A stretch of DNA of 64,000 nucleotides from Streptomyces sp. NBC_00708 (lineage in GTDB: Bacteria > Actinomycetota > Actinomycetes > Streptomycetales > Streptomycetaceae): the NCBI GenBank assembly GCA_036226585.1, contig CP108997.1, forward strand, positions 1,674,001-1,738,000. The letters are read 5' to 3'. Position numbers and translations under genes: made by a program. Shown piece after piece: positions 57,153 to 64,000 of this stretch. Each line of letters opens with the position of its first letter. Positions within the stretch are counted from its first letter, which is position 1. The notes under the pieces are model-generated. The model was not told the DNA's origin. It was given only the letters and a program-made list of their open reading frames with translations, and searched no databases.

Positions 57153-58871
57153 TCATCCCTGACTGTTGTTCTCGTGGTGGGAGGCACGGGGGTCGGCGCC
57201 GTCGTGCCCCAGGGAGCGCTCGATGGCCTCGCGCAGGACCACCCGGTCGTCGAAGGGGCGGACGACGCCGTGGACGTCCTGGCCCTGCTCGTGGCCCTTG
57301 CCGGCGACGAGCACGGTGTCGCCGGGCTCGGCACGGGCCACCGCGGCGGCGACGGCCGCGGCGCGGTCGGCGTCGACGAGGACGTCGCCGCGTTCGTGGA
57401 CGGGGACCTCGGCGGCGCCGGCCAGCATGGCGGCGAGGATGCCGAGGGGGTCCTCGGAGCGGGGGTTGTCGGAGGTCAGGACGGCGGTGTCGGCGAGCCG
57501 GGCCGCCGCCGCGCCCATCGGGCCGCGCTTGGTGGTGTCGCGGTCGCCGCCGCAGCCGAGGACGATGTGCACCTTGCCCTTGGTGACCTTGCGCAGGGAG
57601 CGCAGCACGGACTCGACGGCGTCGGTCTTGTGCGCGTAGTCGACGAGCGCGAGGTACGGCTGTCCGGCGTCGATCCGCTCCAGCCGCCCGGGGACCCCGG
57701 GGACGCTCGCGATGCCGTCGGCCGCGGTCTGCGGGTCGATGCCGGCGACGGCGAGGGTGACGATCGCGGCCAGGGTGTTGGCGACGTTGAACGGGCCGGG
57801 CAGCGGGGCCTTGGCACCGGCCCGCTCGCCCTGGGGGCCGACGACGGTGAACGTGGAGCCGAGCTGGCCGACGACGACGTCCTCGGCGCGCCAGTCGGCG
57901 TCGGGGTGGCCCTCGGCGGAGAAGGTCGTGACCGGCACGGAGGCCTCGGTGACGAGCCTGCGGCCGTACTCGTCGTCGTAGTTGACGACGCCGCGCTTGC
58001 TGCGCCGCGGCGTGAACAGCTGGGCCTTGGCCTGGAAGTAGTCCTCCATGCCGGAGTGGAACTCCATGTGTTCCGGGCTGAGGTTGTTGAAGACGGCGAC
58101 GTCGAAGACGCAGCCGTCGACCCGGCCGAGGACCAGCGCGTGGCTGGAGACCTCCATGGTGACGGCGTCGACACCGCGTTCGCGCATGACGGCGAACAGG
58201 GCCTGCAGATCGGTGGCTTCGGGCGTGGTGCGCTCGGACTTGATGCGCTCGTCGCCGATCCGCGTCTCCACGGTGCCGATGAGCCCGGTGGGGCGTCCGG
58301 CGCCGCGGAAGCCGCCCTCGACGAGGTAGGCGGTGGTGGTCTTGCCGGATGTGCCGGTGATGCCGATCTGGAGGAGGTCCGCACCGGGGCGGCCGTAGAT
58401 CTCGGCGGCGAGTTCGCCCATCCGGCCGCGCGGGTTCTCGGTGACGAGCACCGGGATCCCGGTGGCGCGGGCGCGTTCGGCGCCCGAGGGGTCGGTGAGG
58501 ACGGCCGCGGCGCCGAGACCGGCCGCCTGGGCGGCGAAGTCGGCGCCGTGCAGGCGGGCGCCCGGCAGGCCCACGTACAGGTCTCCGGGGCGCACGGCCC
58601 GGGAGTCGTGCGTGATGCCGGTGATGTCACCGGTGCCCGGCGGCTCGGCTCCCAGCCGGTCTGCCAGTGTGGCCAGGGACATCGGCCGCAGCCGGTCCGG
58701 GCGAGGCGCTCCCGGGTAGTTCACAGGCGCGTCCTTCTGGGTCGTTCGGGACTGTTCAGCGTGGGGCACGGCGGTGAGCGTACCGGGCGCACCCGGCCTC
58801 TCGCGAAGTGAGGGGGCGGAGGAACGGACGTTCTGATTCCGGTTCCCGGGGTCGGGGGTGATGGTGGTCAC
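57153..58871 (-). CDS. murE: UDP-MurNAc-dipeptide:diaminopimelate ligase
   Basis: MurE adds diaminopimelate (LL-DAP in Streptomyces) to the peptide stem. Motifs are ITHDSRAVRPGDLYVGLPG, the ATP loop ITGTSGKTTT at 171-180, SSHALVLGRVDG, and the DAP motif DNPR in LTSDNPRSEDP. With the GTG at 58871 the protein is 572 aa, with a disordered 60-residue leader, and GGAG lies seven bases before this start. A GTG at 58724, with AAGGA before it, would give 523 aa and the usual N-terminus, so the start is open. It follows ftsI by 17 bases. Confidence 0.96.
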   Translation of the reverse strand: MTTITPDPGNRNQNVRSSAPSLRERPGAPGTLTAVPHAEQSRTTQKDAPVNYPGAPRPDRLRPMSLATLADRLGAEPPGTGDITGITHDSRAVRPGDLYVGLPGARLHGADFAAQAAGLGAAAVLTDPSGAERARATGIPVLVTENPRGRMGELAAEIYGRPGADLLQIGITGTSGKTTTAYLVEGGFRGAGRPTGLIGTVETRIGDERIKSERTTPEATDLQALFAVMRERGVDAVTMEVSSHALVLGRVDGCVFDVAVFNNLSPEHMEFHSGMEDYFQAKAQLFTPRRSKRGVVNYDDEYGRRLVTEASVPVTTFSAEGHPDADWRAEDVVVGQLGSTFTVVGPQGERAGAKAPLPGPFNVANTLAAIVTLAVAGIDPQTAADGIASVPGVPGRLERIDAGQPYLALVDYAHKTDAVESVLRSLRKVTKGKVHIVLGCGGDRDTTKRGPMGAAAARLADTAVLTSDNPRSEDPLGILAAMLAGAAEVPVHERGDVLVDADRAAAVAAAVARAEPGDTVLVAGKGHEQGQDVHGVVRPFDDRVVLREAIERSLGHDGADPRASHHENNSQG

Positions 58872-58888
58872 TGGGGGTCTCCGCGCGT

Positions 58889-60877
58889 TCACTCGCCGGT
58901 TCCGAAGAACACCGGCAGCTTGGCCGACGGGCGGCCGGACGGGGGTGTCTGGAGCGTCTTGAGGGCGAATTCCATGACCTGCTTGTAGATGGGTCCGCAG
59001 GTCTGGCCGCCGAAGTGGCTGCCCTTGGTGGGGTTCTGGATCGCGCAGTAGACGGTCACCTGGGGGTCGTCGGCGGGCGCGAAGCCGGCGAAGGACGCGG
59101 TGTAGCCGTGGTAGCCGCCGCGCACCGGGTCGACGCGGTTGGCGGTGCCGGTCTTGCCCGCGACCCGGTAGCCGGGGATCTGGGCCTTCGTGCCGGTGCC
59201 CTCCTGGTCGCTGACCACCGATTCGAGCATGGTGGCGAGCGTCCTGGCGGTCTTCTCGCTGACGACCCGCCTCTGTTCGGGCGCCTCGGCCGGGGTGAAG
59301 CGGCCGTCCGGACCCCTGGTGCCGCGTACGAGGGTCGGCTCGATCCGTACGCCGCCGTTGGCGACCGTCGAGTAGATCGAGGCGGCCTGCATGGCGTTGA
59401 GGGAGAGGCCCTGGCCGAACGGGATCGTGTACTGCTGCGAGGTCGACCAGTCCTGCGGCTTGGCGAGCAGGCCGGGCGTCTCGCCGGGGTAGCCGAGCCC
59501 GGTGGGCGATCCGATGCCGAATTTCCTCAGATAGGAGTACAGCACCTTGTTCGCCTGCGTCTGCGTCTTCCCCAGCTGGCCGGTGGCCATGATGGTGCCG
59601 ATGTTGCTGGACTTGGCGAGGACGCCGTTGAGCGTCAGCTGCCAGGTGGGGTGGTCGATGTCGTCCTTGAAGAGGCGGTCGCCCCGGTGCAGCCGGTTGG
59701 GGACCGTGACGTGCGTACGGGGGGTGGCGACGCCCTCCTCCAGCACGGCGGCCATGGACATCACCTTGCTGGTGGAGCCGGGCTCGTAGACGTCCTGGAG
59801 GGCCGCGTTGCCCAGCGAGGCGGCGTCGGCCTGCGAGAGGTCGTTGGGGTCGAAGCCCGGGGCGTTGGCCATGGCGAGGACCTCGCCGGTGCGGGTGTTC
59901 TGCACGATGACGTAACCGCGGTCGGCCCCGGACTTCGCCACCTGGTCGGAGATGGCCTTCTGGGCGGCCCACTGGATGTCGCGGTCGATGGTCAGCTCGA
60001 TGTCGGAGCCGGCGACCGCCGGAACCTCCTTGGTGCCGGCCGTGGGCACCCGCCGGCCGCCGGACTGGGCGTACTTGATCGTGCCGTCCTCGCCCGCGAG
60101 CTCCTTGTCCAGCTGGGATTCTAGGCCGCCGGCGCCCTTGCCCTCGGCGTTGACGTAACCCAGTATCCCGGCGGCCAGGGAACCGTTGGGGTAGATCCGC
60201 TTGGTGGTGGCCTCCTGGAAGACGCCGGCCAGCACGTTCGCGCCGGGTCCGCCGGCCGCCTTGTCCTTCGCCGCCTTCTCCGCGAAGACGGACTTGAGGT
60301 CCTTGATCTGCTTCCAGACCTGCGGGGTCTGCCTGCGGGCCAGGACCGCGTACCGGCTCTTCGGCTTGGAGAGCTTCTTGACCAGTCCGTCCGCGTCGAC
60401 GCCGAGGATGGGCGCGAGCAGGGCCGCGGCCTGCTGGGGGGCGTCGGGCGCCTTGCTGTCGGCCGGCGTGAACATCTTGGGGTCGGCCGTGATGTCGTAC
60501 GCGTCCACGCTGGTGGCCAGCGCGATGCCGCTGCGGTCGGTGATCTCACCGCGCTCGGCGGCGACCGTGTAGCTCAGGTAGCGGTTCGTCTCGGCCTTCG
60601 CGGCGTACGCGTGGGCGTCGACGGCCTGGACCTGGAGGAGCCGCACGACGAACGCGATCATGACGAGCGTCAGGGCGAGGCTGACCAGCCGCAGCCTCGG
60701 GCGCGGGCTGCCCAGCCGCAGCGGCCGCCCGGAGCGGCCGCGCGGCGCCCGTCCGCGCGGCGCGGCGGACGGGGGGCGCCGTCGCTGCTGGGGGCGGGGC
60801 CGGCCGGACCCGGCGGCGGCGTTACGGGGACGCGCGGGGCCGGGGACCCGGCGGCGCGGTGGTTCCTTCGAGGGCAC
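58889..60877 (-). CDS. ftsI: FtsI, septal transpeptidase (class B PBP)
   Basis: FtsI crosslinks septal peptidoglycan with FtsW. The 662-aa protein has a very Arg/Pro-rich cytoplasmic start (about 1-60), one membrane helix (LVSLALTLVMIAFVVRLLQV), the dimerisation domain (ETNRYLSYTVAAERGEITDRSGIALA), and the transpeptidase domain. Catalytic motifs are STSK near 367 in YEPGSTSKVMS, SSN near 424, and KTG near 574 in VAGKTGTANR. It starts at GTG 60877, 4 bases from ftsL. Confidence 0.96.
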   Translation of the reverse strand: MPSKEPPRRRVPGPARPRNAAAGSGRPRPQQRRRPPSAAPRGRAPRGRSGRPLRLGSPRPRLRLVSLALTLVMIAFVVRLLQVQAVDAHAYAAKAETNRYLSYTVAAERGEITDRSGIALATSVDAYDITADPKMFTPADSKAPDAPQQAAALLAPILGVDADGLVKKLSKPKSRYAVLARRQTPQVWKQIKDLKSVFAEKAAKDKAAGGPGANVLAGVFQEATTKRIYPNGSLAAGILGYVNAEGKGAGGLESQLDKELAGEDGTIKYAQSGGRRVPTAGTKEVPAVAGSDIELTIDRDIQWAAQKAISDQVAKSGADRGYVIVQNTRTGEVLAMANAPGFDPNDLSQADAASLGNAALQDVYEPGSTSKVMSMAAVLEEGVATPRTHVTVPNRLHRGDRLFKDDIDHPTWQLTLNGVLAKSSNIGTIMATGQLGKTQTQANKVLYSYLRKFGIGSPTGLGYPGETPGLLAKPQDWSTSQQYTIPFGQGLSLNAMQAASIYSTVANGGVRIEPTLVRGTRGPDGRFTPAEAPEQRRVVSEKTARTLATMLESVVSDQEGTGTKAQIPGYRVAGKTGTANRVDPVRGGYHGYTASFAGFAPADDPQVTVYCAIQNPTKGSHFGGQTCGPIYKQVMEFALKTLQTPPSGRPSAKLPVFFGTGE

Positions 60878-60881
60878 TGCG

Positions 60882-61436
60882 TCACCTGCCGGGACTCGTG
60901 GAGGGCTGTGCTGCCGGTGTGCCGGAGGCCGTGGACCCGCCGGGTCCGGCCGCGGCGGTGCCGGGCGCCGGGGTGGTGGCCGCGGTCCCCGTGGGGGTGG
61001 GCGAGGGGGTGCCGGCGGAGGGCTCGGGAGGAGCGGGGGTGGTCGGCGGGGGCGCGACGACCGGGGCCGGCGGCGCCTTGGACGGGACGCCCCTGACCGT
61101 GCCGTCCGGGTCGAGGAAGGCAGGGCCGCCGCCGGGGACCATGCCCAGCTCACGGGCGCGGCGCGCCAGGGCGTCGGGCTCGAAGGACGCGTCGACGTCA
61201 CGCTGGAGAGCCTGCTGTTCGTCGGTCAGCTCGGTGGTCCGCTTCTTCAGCTCGCTCAGCTTGAAGGAGCCTTCGTTGAGCGCGGAGTTGAGCAGCAGCA
61301 GGGTGATCAGACCGCCGCCGAGGAGCAGGACGACCAGCAGGACGAACGGGGTCCGGGCCGCGGTGCTCGGCCCGGCGGGCATCAGCCGGGCCAGCCGTGC
61401 GGCGCGCCCTTTGAGCTGCCCGGCCGGTTTGCTCAC
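60882..61436 (-). CDS. ftsL: FtsL-like cell division protein
   Basis: This is a 184-aa bitopic membrane protein with a short basic start, one membrane helix (PFVLLVVLLLGGGLITLLLL, about residues 30-49) and an extracytoplasmic coiled coil (FKLSELKKRTTELTDEQQALQRDVD). It then has DALARRARELGMVPGG and a long Pro/Thr/Ala-rich tail. Position (between rsmH and ftsI) and topology identify FtsL. I chose the GTG at 61436; the GTG at 61496 overlaps the rsmH end and gives 204 aa. Confidence 0.87.
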   Translation of the reverse strand: MSKPAGQLKGRAARLARLMPAGPSTAARTPFVLLVVLLLGGGLITLLLLNSALNEGSFKLSELKKRTTELTDEQQALQRDVDASFEPDALARRARELGMVPGGGPAFLDPDGTVRGVPSKAPPAPVVAPPPTTPAPPEPSAGTPSPTPTGTAATTPAPGTAAAGPGGSTASGTPAAQPSTSPGR

Positions 61437-61479
61437 CGCGCCGCCCCGTCCCCGGCGGGCACGGCCGTGCGCCGGCGGC

Positions 61480-62445
61480 TCACCGCTCGTCCTCACGGAT
61501 GCGCTGGGCGCCGCGCAGCCGGGCGGGGGCGGCGCGGCGGTTCTCGGCGACCTCCTCCTCGGTGGGGAGTTCGGCGCCGCGGGTGAGCAGCTTCAGCCGG
61601 GGCTGGTAGCGCTCGGGGACGACGGGCAGGCCGGGCGGGGCGGTGTTGGCGGCGCCCGCCGCGAGCACCTGCTTGACCAGCCGGTCCTCCAGGGACTGGT
61701 ACGCGAGGACCGCGATGCGCCCGCCGACGGCGAGGGAGGCCACGGCGGCCGGAATGGCCCGCTCCAGGACCGTGAGCTCGCCGTTGACCTCGATGCGCAG
61801 CGCCTGGAAGGTGCGCTTGGCGGGGTTGCCTCCGGTGCGCATGGCGGCCTGCGGCAGGGCCTCGCGGATCAGCTCGACGAGCCGGGCGCTGTTGGTGAAG
61901 GGTTCCTTCTCGCGCTCGCGCACGACGGCGGAGACGATGCGCTTCGCCTGCTTCTCCTCGCCGTACGCGCGCAGGATGCGCACCAGTTCGCCCGGCGGGT
62001 AGGTGTTGAGGACCTCGGCGGCGCTTATGCCGGTCGTCTGGTCCATGCGCATGTCGAGCGGTGCGTCGCGGGCGTAGGCGAAGCCCCGGCCGGACTCGTC
62101 CAGCTGCATCGAGGAGACGCCGAGGTCGAACAGGATGCCCTGCACCTTGGGGACGCCGAGCCGTTCGAGCACCTCGGGCAGTTCGTCGTAGACCGCGTGC
62201 ACCAGGGTCGCGCGGTCGCCGTAGGGGGCGAGCCGCTCGCCGGAGAGGCGCAGGGCCTCCTTGTCCCGGTCCAGGGCGATCAGCCGGGCGGTGGGGAACG
62301 CGGCGAGCAGCGCCTCGCTGTGTCCGCCCAGGCCGAGGGTGCAGTCGACGACTACGGGGGGCTGGGGGCCGGGCGCCTCCAGAGCCGGTGCCAACAGGTC
62401 CAGGCATCGCTGGAGCATCACCGGGACGTGTCGGGTCTGGCTCAT
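61480..62445 (-). CDS. rsmH: 16S rRNA (cytosine-1402 N4)-methyltransferase
   Basis: RsmH (MraW) methylates C1402 of 16S rRNA in the P-site. The 321-aa protein starts at ATG 62445 with [18 protein letters not shown], followed by the SAM loop [53 protein letters not shown], and [19 protein letters not shown]. It is the first gene of the division cluster, with no mraZ before it. GAGAGGG precedes the start. The promoter should lie in the 377-bp region shared with the divergent carbonic anhydrase gene. Confidence 0.97.
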   Translation of the reverse strand: MSQTRHVPVMLQRCLDLLAPALEAPGPQPPVVVDCTLGLGGHSEALLAAFPTARLIALDRDKEALRLSGERLAPYGDRATLVHAVYDELPEVLERLGVPKVQGILFDLGVSSMQLDESGRGFAYARDAPLDMRMDQTTGISAAEVLNTYPPGELVRILRAYGEEKQAKRIVSAVVREREKEPFTNSARLVELIREALPQAAMRTGGNPAKRTFQALRIEVNGELTVLERAIPAAVASLAVGGRIAVLAYQSLEDRLVKQVLAAGAANTAPPGLPVVPERYQPRLKLLTRGAELPTEEEVAENRRAAPARLRGAQRIREDER

Positions 62446-62610
62446 GCGCCCTCTCAGGCTCAGCTCCCGGTGGCGGGACGTACGGCCTGGTCCCCGCCCG
62501 CTCGCGAAGGGGAGGTCCGCCGGCGCCGGGGAAGGGGCGTCAGCCGACCGGCAAGCGGGAGAGGGCCGGGCCGTACGTACGCCGCGCACACGGGTAAAAG
62601 TTCGAAATGT

Positions 62611-62673
62611 GCAGGGTGTCGGTAACTTCCCGTCACTTTAGTCCACCCTGCCACTCGATCGATTCCCGATCAA
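62611..62673. promoter_or_regulatory. two dyads in the rsmH / carbonic anhydrase divergent region
   Basis: The first dyad is GCAGGGTG at 62611-62618 and CACCCTGC at 62644-62651, perfect arms 25 bases apart. The second is TCGATCG at 62655-62661 and CGATCAA at 62667-62673, with one mismatch and a 5-base centre. This 377-bp region (62446-62822) holds no gene. It must contain the cluster promoter, and the AT-rich stretch with TTGACG at 62760-62765 may be part of the plus-strand promoter. Confidence 0.4.
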
Positions 62674-62822
62674 TCAACCCGGCAGCGCGTCGGGCATCGC
62701 CCGTTCACCCGCGCGGGCGACTGGAGAGAGGCTTGTGGATTACCTCACAACAAGCGTCGTTGACGTTTTTTGTCCGCTTCCCCCTCGTACCGGGGCGGGG
62801 GGCGGGGGCTACCGTCTTGACC

Positions 62823-63356
62823 ATGTCGACTTCCGCGCACTCCCCCGCCGAGCCCGCCGCCACGGTCACCGACCGCCTGGTCGAGGCGAACGGCCGTTAC
62901 GCCTCAGAGTTCAAGGACCCCGGGATGGACGCCAAGCCGGTGCTCCAGGTCGCCGTGGTCGCCTGCATGGACGCCCGGCTCGACCTGCACAAGGCCCTCG
63001 GCCTGTCGCTGGGCGACTGTCACACCATCCGTAACGCGGGCGGGGTGGTCACCGACGACGTCATCCGTTCGCTGGCGATCAGCCAGCGGGCACTGGGCAC
63101 GCGCAGCATCGTCCTGATCCACCACACGGGCTGCGGCATGGAGTCGATCACGGAGGACTTCCGCCAGGAGCTGGAGCACGAGGTCGGGCAGCGGCCGTCG
63201 TGGGCCGTGGAGGCCTACACCGACGCCGACCAGGACGTGCGGCAGTCGATGCAGCGGGCCCGCACCTCACCGTTCCTCAAGTACACCGACGATGTGCGCG
63301 GTTTCGTCTTCGACGTGACCACCGGCAAGCTGCGCGAGGTCCTGCCGGTCTCCTGA
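62823..63356 (+). CDS. beta-class carbonic anhydrase
   Basis: This is a 177-aa enzyme interconverting CO2 and bicarbonate. The zinc ligands are Cys48 (in VACMDARLD), His101 and Cys104 (in IHHTGCGM), with the Asp50-Arg52 pair beside the first cysteine. IRNAGGVVTDDVIRSLAISQ is the family middle. It belongs to the short beta-CA group of actinobacteria. The ATG at 62823 gives MSTSAHSPAEP. It is divergent from rsmH, and a long hairpin lies 125 bases downstream. Confidence 0.93.
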   Translation: MSTSAHSPAEPAATVTDRLVEANGRYASEFKDPGMDAKPVLQVAVVACMDARLDLHKALGLSLGDCHTIRNAGGVVTDDVIRSLAISQRALGTRSIVLIHHTGCGMESITEDFRQELEHEVGQRPSWAVEAYTDADQDVRQSMQRARTSPFLKYTDDVRGFVFDVTTGKLREVLPVS

Positions 63357-63480
63357 CCCCTGCCCACAGGGGCGGATGACCACCTTCCGGTGACGAAATC
63401 CTCACCCAATCCGACATATCACCCCTGGTTGTCCACAGGCGAGTGACACGAAGCGGTAACGGCAACAAGAATGCGTGAGT

Positions 63481-63513
63481 GACACCCCGTCGGACTCCGT
63501 CCGACGCGGTGTC
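63481..63513. terminator. hairpin downstream of the carbonic anhydrase gene
   Basis: The outer arms GACACC and GGTGTC enclose inner arms TCGGAC and GTCCGA, with a 3-base loop and mismatches between the two stems. It lies 125 bases after the carbonic anhydrase stop, before the moxR leader, and may terminate that transcript. Confidence 0.45.
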
Positions 63514-63567
63514 CGCATTTCGGGGTGGGCCGGGCCGCACGAGGGCGCCGGCCCGTGAATGGGGATT

Positions 63568-63590
63568 CCCACGCTCCTGGTGAGCGTGGG
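63568..63590. promoter_or_regulatory. leader stem-loop before moxR
   Basis: The perfect 9-base arms CCCACGCTC and GAGCGTGGG enclose CTGGT, ending 20 bases before the GTG start of moxR and just before its GGAGG ribosome site. It could affect translation or mRNA stability. Confidence 0.4.
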
Positions 63591-63610
63591 GCAGGGCCGA
63601 GGAGGGCCGG

Positions 63611-64000
63611 GTGACCACCTATGACGATCGAGCGAGCCTCACAGATCTGACCACCACCGTCGAGCGGGTGCGCAGGTCGATGGAGAGCGTGATCGAGGGC
63701 AAGCCCGAGGTCGTCCGGCTTTCGCTGACCGTGCTGCTCGCGGAGGGGCACCTCCTGATCGAGGACGTTCCGGGCGTGGGCAAGACCATGCTGGCGAAGG
63801 CGCTGGCCCGGTCCGTCGACTGCTCGGTGCGGCGCATCCAGTTCACGCCCGACCTGCTGCCCTCGGACATCACCGGGGTCTCCATCTACGACCAGCAGCG
63901 CCGCGACTTCGAGTTCAAGCCCGGCGCCATCTTCGCCCAGATCGTGATCGGCGACGAGATCAACCGCGCCTCCCCCAAGACCCAGTCCGCGCTGCTGGAG
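63611..64000 (+). CDS. MoxR family AAA ATPase (5' part, cut by window edge)
   Basis: These are the first 130 codons of a MoxR ATPase, a chaperone-like AAA protein usually encoded with DUF58 and VWA-domain membrane proteins. Walker A is [16 protein letters not shown] at about 50-65, sensor-like [17 protein letters not shown] follows, and Walker B is [19 protein letters not shown] at the window end. I chose the GTG at 63611, with GGAGG nine bases before it, giving [15 protein letters not shown]. The remainder lies beyond base 64000. Confidence 0.93.
   Translation, partial: MTTYDDRASLTDLTTTVERVRRSMESVIEGKPEVVRLSLTVLLAEGHLLIEDVPGVGKTMLAKALARSVDCSVRRIQFTPDLLPSDITGVSIYDQQRRDFEFKPGAIFAQIVIGDEINRASPKTQSALLE

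Noticed and set aside
62735..63034. plus-strand 99-codon frame beginning MDYLTTSVV
   Set aside because: It overlaps the carbonic anhydrase gene in another frame, and its first part is AT-rich promoter-like sequence.
63429..63437. DnaA-box-like TTGTCCACA, possible origin
   Set aside because: It is a single box. Streptomyces oriC has many boxes between dnaA and dnaN, which are not here. It may be a chance or regulatory box.

Overview
This is a stretch of actinobacterial chromosome, almost certainly from a Streptomyces. The DNA is very GC-rich, GTG starts are common, and many neighbouring genes overlap as ATGA or GTGA. The gene order (trpB-trpM-trpC ... trpE-hisI, then hisD-C-B-H-priA-hisF, dnaE, lspA, ileS, and the divIVA-sepF-ftsZ-mur cluster) is the one I know from that genus. 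Most of the window is core chromosome. I see no insertion sequence, prophage, CRISPR array, rRNA or tRNA gene, and no wholly new multi-gene system. The more unusual items are regulatory elements, one broken gene and several repeats.

Layout. 1-5305 (minus strand): tryptophan genes trpB (cut by the window edge), the small trpM and trpC, then three small membrane proteins, trpE and hisI. 5390-12702: an accessory block with a DinB-like TIGR03085 protein, an MFS exporter with its winged-helix regulator and a palindromic operator candidate, the decayed end of a sodium:solute symporter gene, a PucR-type regulator, and a large LuxR/LAL ATPase regulator carrying an in-frame 27-bp minisatellite. 12812-18554: a tightly overlapping histidine operon, hisD-hisC-hisB-(55-aa membrane protein)-hisH-priA-ridA-hisF, ended by a strong hairpin. 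PriA does both the HisA and TrpF reactions, so it ties the two amino-acid pathways together. 18701-27397: a beta-solenoid-like membrane protein, a LON-domain protein, a YbaK-type deacylase, a small ABC exporter, an NYN-domain protein and a 59-aa Lys/Gln-rich protein.

27479-40572: dnaE, a DUF2252 kinase-like protein, a thioredoxin-fold membrane protein, a dienelactone-hydrolase-like protein, an MscS channel, a CPA1 Na+/H+ antiporter, then GNAT-rluD-lspA and a DksA/TraR-like protein. 40847-44267: ileS with its own promoter and a translational T-box leader. The encoded IleRS has a swapped GxHH signature in place of HxGH.

44590-62445 (minus strand): the division and cell-wall cluster, transcribed rsmH-ftsL-ftsI-murE-murF-mraY-murD-ftsW-murG-ftsQ-ftsZ-pgeF-yggS-sepF-yggT-divIVA. 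murC, ftsA and mraZ are not in it. The enzymes make lipid II (MurE, MurF, MurD, MraY, MurG), FtsI/FtsW/FtsQ/FtsL polymerise and crosslink it at the septum, and FtsZ/SepF/DivIVA position growth and division. The window closes with a beta-carbonic anhydrase and the start of a MoxR ATPase on the plus strand. Three copies of a common Streptomyces intergenic repeat lie at 22876, 44334 and 44428.
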